A stretch of DNA of 18,384 nt from Thermodesulfobacteriota bacterium (GTDB taxonomy: Bacteria > Desulfobacterota_D > UBA1144 > Nemesobacterales > UBA2774): assembly GCA_039028315.1 (NCBI GenBank), contig JBCCIH010000017.1, forward strand, positions 1 through 18,384. Direction: 5' to 3'. Positions 14,512-18,384 of the stretch are shown one piece after another; the first letter of the stretch is position 1; every line of letters begins with the position of its first letter. A program made the position numbers and the translations under genes. The notes below the pieces were generated by a model. That model saw nothing but the letters and a program-made list of their open reading frames with translations, was not told where the DNA came from and searched no databases.

Positions 14512-14997
14512 CTAATTTCCTCTTTTAGTAATAAATGTATCGAACAATATGAGTATAACACCTATTGTTATAGCAGAGTCGGCAATGTTAAATGGCGGCC
14601 AGTACAGTGAGGGGTTATCGAACCAGTGAAATCCAATAAAATCTGTAACATATCTTAGCCTAAAACGATCAATGGAGTTTCCAATCGCTCCACCTAATAT
14701 TAAGCCGAGCGATAGCCTAAGCAGTGTGTCCTGCGGTCCTGTCTTCTTTAGAAAATACAATATTACTAATACAGCTGTAATTAGAACGACTGCAAAAAAT
14801 ACTAATCTTACGTTTTCGGGCAGATCGCTGAATATTCCAAACGCAGCCCCGGGATTTCTGACGTGAGTTACATCCAGAACCGGCAAAAGTGCGATCTTGT
14901 CATAAAGCGGAACATATTTAACAACCAGCCATTTAGATATCTGGTCCAGTATTACAACAATAGCCGCCACAATTATTGGAATTCTTAGTTTGTGCAT
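14512..14997 (-). CDS. lspA: Lipoprotein signal peptidase (signal peptidase II)
   Basis: This 161-residue inner-membrane aspartyl protease removes signal peptides from lipidated prolipoproteins. Four transmembrane helices are visible (about 6-26, 65-83, 92-110 and 139-155). Conserved motifs are Asp-Gln-Ile-Ser-Lys (18-22), Asn-Pro-Gly-Ala-Ala-Phe (48-53), Gly-Asn-Ser-Ile-Asp-Arg (106-111), Val-Thr-Asp-Phe-Ile (117-121, Asp119) and Phe-Asn-Ile-Ala-Asp-Ser (136-141, Asp140). Asp119 and Asp140 are the expected catalytic pair. No good Shine-Dalgarno sequence precedes the ATG, and a promoter ends only 14 bp before it, so the leader may be very short. It heads the lspA-ribE-aroK-cyclase cluster and would process lipoproteins such as the CAP protein at 994. 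Confidence 0.96.
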   Translation of the reverse strand: MHKLRIPIIVAAIVVILDQISKWLVVKYVPLYDKIALLPVLDVTHVRNPGAAFGIFSDLPENVRLVFFAVVLITAVLVILYFLKKTGPQDTLLRLSLGLILGGAIGNSIDRFRLRYVTDFIGFHWFDNPSLYWPPFNIADSAITIGVILILFDTFITKRGN

Positions 14998-15011
14998 TTT
15001 ATGAAGGTGAG

Positions 15012-15040
15012 AGTATATAGCGTGGAGTGAATTTCTTCAA
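15012..15040 (-). promoter_or_regulatory. Promoter of the lspA-ribE-aroK-cyclase operon
   Basis: On the minus strand TTGAAG (15040-15035), a 17-bp spacer and TATACT (15017-15012) match consensus at 4 and 5 of 6 bases. The -10 box lies 14 bp before the lspA ATG, so the leader would be about 7-8 nt. It sits in the 47-bp gap after the metallopeptidase gene. Confidence 0.5.
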
Positions 15041-15044
15041 ATTT

Positions 15045-17264
15045 TTAATTGTGTTTCTTCCAAGTAGAACGCTCTATGAAATCCCTAGTGCTGAGTTTTG
15101 CCTGATCATTCTCTTCAATAGCAAGAAGATAGTTAAAAGTAACAATTGCTTGATCGTATTGACCAAGGGCATATTGAGAAATTCCGAGTATTCGTAGATT
15201 TTCATTTCTAAGTGTCTTAGTTGGAAGACCAAACAGATTTGCGTTTATCAGATACTCCGCAGCCTTTTCATACTCAGCTTCATTAAAATAAAGCCTTCCC
15301 ATGAGATAGTATGCGGGTGCATAATTCGGGCTATTATCGATTATGTTTTGGAGATAAGAGACCTGCTTTAAATTATCAGTTGTTGAGAAAAATTGTTTAA
15401 TGCCCTCATCTACCAAGCCACCTTGAGAAATGGCTGAGGTTTTAATTTCGAGCTCCCTTCTTAGACTCTGAGTTAGGTCTTCCTTTAATAGGGTTTCAAA
15501 TATCTCATGAGCCATATCTGAACTTCCCATCTGCCAATTAGAACTGCCCTTAATATTTTCCAGAAAGTTCTGTTGTAATTGACTCTTAGGAGCCGATGTA
15601 GAAGCTATCTGACTTGCGCGTTCATAGTTTCCATCGTAGTAGTGTGCATAGGCAAGCCATCTAGTGATTTGAATGTCTGATGGATTATAAGATAAGGCGT
15701 CTGAGAATCTTTGACGCGCTTTGTAATAATTGTCGTCATTAAAATGCTCAAATCCTTTATTTTTTAATAATGCGACTTTTCTCGGGCAAGTAGCCTGAAA
15801 GATTCCAGGCCTGGTAAATCTGGCCTCTGCAATAGATACTATATCCTCAGGCAGTTCAATAGTTTCCAAATAATCCAGCCATCCTTGGCCAAGCTCGTTT
15901 ACAGATTTGTCGTAGGCTGAAAAATTTCCTGTTTTATATGCAATTTTATAGTTTTCAATCCCATATGTGTCAATCAAATATCTCGAAAAAGATCCCATGA
16001 GTGTATAGCTGATGTCTGATGAATAGTACCAAAATCCTAACCCTAAAATACTTTCAATAGGGGGAGCTAGTTCCATATCAATAATAGCCTTAGACCACTG
16101 GTGTGGGGTGAACCTTTGCCCGGGCCAATCTACTGCTACAGCAATGCCTTCGAGCAGTCCTATCTTAGGGCTTATTTTTAAAAGATCATTTCCAAATTCA
16201 GCTGACATTACATGCACAAGCTCATGTTTTAAAATAGGATTAGGAAATGAGCTGTATAGCATATGTATTTCATTGTGAATTGGATTTGCAATTGTTGTTT
16301 CTCCTGCGCCGGTGACCATTTTTCGAGTTTCAATATCAGGGTAAATATATGAGATTGTTTTCTCTGTACCTTCTATATCCAAATCTTCCTTAATCTGTTT
16401 GTATCTCCATTCATGATCGGAGGCAATTAATTCTTTCATTTTAGATTCTGGGCTGCCGGGGGCAAAATATATAATAAAATTTTCTGTCTCAATAGAATCT
16501 GAGAGTATTTTATTTGTTACATAGTCACGTGTATAACTTATTCCAATTTTTGCTTCATTAACTGCGATTACTATTATAGAGATACCCACAAGAACGATAA
16601 AGATTAGATCCCATGATCTGACTAAACTTTTTGATAAGCCGCTTAGAAATCTTAGAGCGAGAAGTAGAAGTATTCCCCATAGCACAACGCTAATTCGGGA
16701 AATGATGAGAGTTAAAGTAATAGGAATTGCCGCGTCATAAATAGGACCGGGAAAGAAACCGAAAATCGGGTTATAAACAAAAATTGAAATCCCGTGGTAG
16801 AGTTTCCATAGCGCATATCCTGTTATAAAGATAACTAGGATGAGCCCAAGAAATATTCCTTTCCTGCCAAAGAAGTAACCGCATACGATTCCAAGTGACG
16901 TACAAAAAAATACTGAAACTGTGGGTATAAGCAGAAAAAATATAGCCCCTTCTTTAATAAAACAGTCACCTTTAATAAATGAACTAATAAGACCGACTAT
17001 AAATGCTAAAGCTAGCAATAGCGAAGTTGCAAAGAAAATACTGCCTATATTAATATCTCGTTTTCGTGAAGTTATTCGATTCTTACTTATAACAGCGGCT
17101 GAGATAAAGACGCTAAATATTGATAAGTATAAGGCGCTTATAGCCGCATACTCAAAACCTAGAGCACCAATTAAGGGAAAAAAAGTTAGGCAAATAGATA
17201 AGATAATCGTAAGTGCGAGTGAAATTAATACGCTCTTTGAAAGAAAAATTTTTTCAAATGTCAT
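15045..17264 (-). CDS. Membrane gluzincin-type metallopeptidase with C-terminal TPR repeats
   Basis: The 739-residue protein has three parts. Residues 1-240 hold about seven to eight hydrophobic helices. Residues 255-470 form a peptidase-MA/M1-like domain with Lys-His-Glu-Leu-Val-His (346-351; His347, Glu348, His351) and a downstream Leu-Leu-Glu-Gly-Ile-Ala (370-375; Glu372 as likely third zinc ligand). Residues 500-735 carry TPR-like helical repeats with Tyr-Lys-Ala-Arg-Gln-Arg-Phe, Tyr-Glu-Arg-Ala, Tyr-Glu-Lys-Ala-Ala and Tyr-Asp-Gln-Ala-Ile segments. The catalytic and TPR parts lie on the same side of the membrane, probably periplasmic. The full zinc motif suggests an active enzyme, but the substrate is unknown. 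An AGGG about eight bases upstream supports the ATG. It lies 78 bp downstream of tonB and may share its transcript. Confidence 0.8.
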   Translation of the reverse strand: MTFEKIFLSKSVLISLALTIILSICLTFFPLIGALGFEYAAISALYLSIFSVFISAAVISKNRITSRKRDINIGSIFFATSLLLALAFIVGLISSFIKGDCFIKEGAIFFLLIPTVSVFFCTSLGIVCGYFFGRKGIFLGLILVIFITGYALWKLYHGISIFVYNPIFGFFPGPIYDAAIPITLTLIISRISVVLWGILLLLALRFLSGLSKSLVRSWDLIFIVLVGISIIVIAVNEAKIGISYTRDYVTNKILSDSIETENFIIYFAPGSPESKMKELIASDHEWRYKQIKEDLDIEGTEKTISYIYPDIETRKMVTGAGETTIANPIHNEIHMLYSSFPNPILKHELVHVMSAEFGNDLLKISPKIGLLEGIAVAVDWPGQRFTPHQWSKAIIDMELAPPIESILGLGFWYYSSDISYTLMGSFSRYLIDTYGIENYKIAYKTGNFSAYDKSVNELGQGWLDYLETIELPEDIVSIAEARFTRPGIFQATCPRKVALLKNKGFEHFNDDNYYKARQRFSDALSYNPSDIQITRWLAYAHYYDGNYERASQIASTSAPKSQLQQNFLENIKGSSNWQMGSSDMAHEIFETLLKEDLTQSLRRELEIKTSAISQGGLVDEGIKQFFSTTDNLKQVSYLQNIIDNSPNYAPAYYLMGRLYFNEAEYEKAAEYLINANLFGLPTKTLRNENLRILGISQYALGQYDQAIVTFNYLLAIEENDQAKLSTRDFIERSTWKKHN

Positions 17265-17342
17265 TATTGACCCTATTGGTATGGACTAAACTCCAATTCT
17301 GGAAATAGTTTACATTATCTATGATACAGACATAGTTGTTTT

Positions 17343-18068
17343 TCAGCCGTTTTTAAGCTGAAAGGTGATTGGAACTGTGACCCAGCTTGAGATTTCTTTA
17401 CCGTTTTCTTTGCCGGGCACAAAAATCCAATTTTTCACAGCATCAAGTGCGGAGTCGTCTAAAATTTGATGTCCTGAGGGTCTTAAAACTTCTATATCAC
17501 CGACTCTGCCGTCAGCCAATACTAGTACTTTGAGCTTAACCTCACCTTCGTACCCCCTTTTTCTGGCTGATCTTGGGTAATAAGGTTTTGGGTTATGATT
17601 ATAGTCTGGGTAGGCAAGTGAATACTTAGGCTCTGAGATTGATGCAACTTGGGCATTTGTTTTTGAAGAGCTTTCCTTAATACCTGCCTGGTCTGTGTTT
17701 GAAGATTTTTGAGAAGTGTTGGCAGTAATTTGCTCAGCTTTTGATACCGGCTTTTTTTTATTCGGTATTTTTTCAACTTTTTTAGTTTTAGGTTTTTTGA
17801 CTATTTCTTTTTTGATAATTTCATTAAGTGGTTTTTGCTCAGTAATTATTTCAGGCTTGCTATCTGAATCCTGTTTTTCCTGCACTTGTTGGTTTTCGCT
17901 CTCTTTCTCGCTAGTTATAAGGCCAACCATGACAGTACCACTTCTAACATCTCCGGATCCGGCTTTCGATAGTGGATACCTAAAAAAATACAACAGTACT
18001 GCAGCGATCAGAATTACGTGAAACCCTACAGACAGCAGTACAAATTTATTTAGCTTATATTTTTTCAT
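17343..18068 (-). CDS. tonB: TonB energy-transducing protein
   Basis: TonB couples the ExbB/ExbD proton-driven motor to outer-membrane receptors. The 241-residue product has one N-terminal transmembrane helix (about 9-29) that keeps the Ser-x3-His pair of E. coli TonB (Ser13 and His17). A Lys/Glu/Pro-rich periplasmic linker covers about 55-145, and a TonB C-terminal domain about 161-239, with Tyr-Pro-Arg-Ser-Ala-Arg-Lys-Arg-Gly-Tyr-Glu-Gly, Leu-Ala-Asp-Gly-Arg-Val and the final Trp-Val-Thr-Val-Pro-Ile-Thr-Phe. The linker is short on Pro repeats and rich in Lys, Ser and Gln. No exbB, exbD or receptor gene is in view, so the motor proteins must be elsewhere. The leader has only a weak purine-rich ribosome-binding site. 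Confidence 0.9.
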   Translation of the reverse strand: MKKYKLNKFVLLSVGFHVILIAAVLLYFFRYPLSKAGSGDVRSGTVMVGLITSEKESENQQVQEKQDSDSKPEIITEQKPLNEIIKKEIVKKPKTKKVEKIPNKKKPVSKAEQITANTSQKSSNTDQAGIKESSSKTNAQVASISEPKYSLAYPDYNHNPKPYYPRSARKRGYEGEVKLKVLVLADGRVGDIEVLRPSGHQILDDSALDAVKNWIFVPGKENGKEISSWVTVPITFQLKNG

Positions 18069-18073
18069 TTTGT

Positions 18074-18102
18074 TTTACTTAAAACTAGTATACAAATATA
18101 TT
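18074..18102 (+). promoter_or_regulatory. Candidate promoter of the DUF3147-like gene
   Basis: TTTACT (18074-18079), a 17-bp spacer and TATATT (18097-18102) match consensus at 4 and 5 of 6 bases. They lie in the 83-bp gap divergent from tonB and 49 bp before the ATG. Confidence 0.4.
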
Positions 18103-18151
18103 TTACAAATGGGAGACATTAAATAAATAAAAAGGATAAAAGGAGAGTGAA

Positions 18152-18384
18152 ATGGCATATCTAATTATCAAAACATTACTTACGGCGCTAATCATAGTTG
18201 GTATTTCTGAAATAGGTAAGCGCTACACTACCTTTGCAGCACTACTGGCGGCGCTTCCACTAACCTCACTTCTAGCTATGATATGGTTATATATCGATAC
18301 GAAGGATGCGGGAAGGATCGCTGACTTGTCTATCTCAATATTTTGGCTTGTGTTGCCAACCCTTATCTTCTTCCTGATTCTGCC
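18152..18384 (+). CDS. DUF3147-like inner-membrane protein (partial, 5' end)
   Basis: The frame is open to the window edge, giving the first 77 residues of an unfinished protein. It begins Met-Ala-Tyr-Leu-Ile-Ile-Lys-Thr-Leu and has at least three hydrophobic helices. Marked features are Ile-Ser-Glu-Ile-Gly-Lys-Arg (19-25), Ala-Ala-Leu-Pro-Leu-Thr-Ser-Leu-Leu-Ala-Met-Ile-Trp-Leu-Tyr and Ile-Phe-Trp-Leu-Val-Leu-Pro-Thr. These match from memory the DUF3147 family, small polytopic proteins of about 110-120 residues with no known function. AGGAGAGTG (18141-18149) just before the ATG is a strong ribosome-binding site. Confidence 0.75.
   Translation, partial: MAYLIIKTLLTALIIVGISEIGKRYTTFAALLAALPLTSLLAMIWLYIDTKDAGRIADLSISIFWLVLPTLIFFLIL

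Noticed and set aside
14511..14561. Longer N-terminus for riboflavin synthase
   Set aside because: The extension reads the end of lspA in another frame. The family begins at Met-Phe-Thr-Gly-Ile-Val, which has its own ribosome-binding site.
14998..15044. Possible FMN riboswitch before the riboflavin synthase operon
   Set aside because: The gap is only 47 bp, too short for the RFN element, and it holds a simple promoter instead.
17341..17363. TTTCAGC/GCTGAAA hairpin at the 3' end of tonB
   Set aside because: It overlaps the last codons of tonB, has a 9-base loop, and is followed on the minus strand by AACAAC rather than a U tract.

Overview
The window is an AT-rich stretch from the chromosome of a Gram-negative bacterium. 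The double-membrane cell plan is shown by a TolC-type outer-membrane channel, an RND pump with its periplasmic adaptor, TonB, a lipoprotein and lipoprotein signal peptidase. There are no mobile elements, CRISPR arrays, rRNAs or tRNAs that I could see. Genes are packed tightly, with convergent stop-codon overlaps and a 40-bp divergent promoter region. The base composition and gene content would suit a small-genome environmental lineage (for example Dadabacteria-like or deltaproteobacterial groups), but that placement is inference and is not proved here.

Left part (1-4313). The 3' end of a probable CstA-type carbon starvation transporter is followed by a periplasmic methionine sulfoxide reductase A, a CAP/SCP1-domain lipoprotein, a kynurenine-formamidase-like cyclase hydrolase (minus), an aldo/keto reductase (plus) and a HAL2-type 3'(2'),5'-bisphosphate nucleotidase (minus). 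The lipoprotein and cyclase genes overlap tail to tail, as do the reductase and nucleotidase genes. Several starts here sit 4-6 nt after a TATAAT-like -10 box, which suggests leaderless mRNAs.

Middle part (4413-11179). This is a tripartite drug or solvent efflux module. On the minus strand a TetR repressor, a periplasmic adaptor and a 1059-residue RND permease form one operon. Divergent from it is a TolC-family outer-membrane channel. A palindromic TetR-type operator lies just downstream of a promoter with a perfect TTGACA box in front of the repressor gene, so autoregulation is likely. The permease lacks the usual AcrB-type charged relay (Asp-Asn and Asn in place of Asp-Asp and Lys).

Right part (11285-18384). 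Thioredoxin (plus) converges on an unrecognised coiled-coil protein that carries a possible winged-helix insert. A 65-residue SH3-like small protein is divergent from that gene. Then comes a minus-strand series: tonB, a membrane gluzincin-TPR protein, lspA, ribE (riboflavin synthase alpha), aroK and a second cyclase-family hydrolase. In this series lspA to the cyclase is a tight, translationally coupled housekeeping operon. At the right edge, divergent from tonB, is the start of a DUF3147-like membrane protein.

No coherent new defence or biosynthetic system is evident. The least-explained items are the membrane metallopeptidase-TPR protein, the winged-helix/coiled-coil protein with its small divergent neighbour, and the leaderless-promoter pattern.
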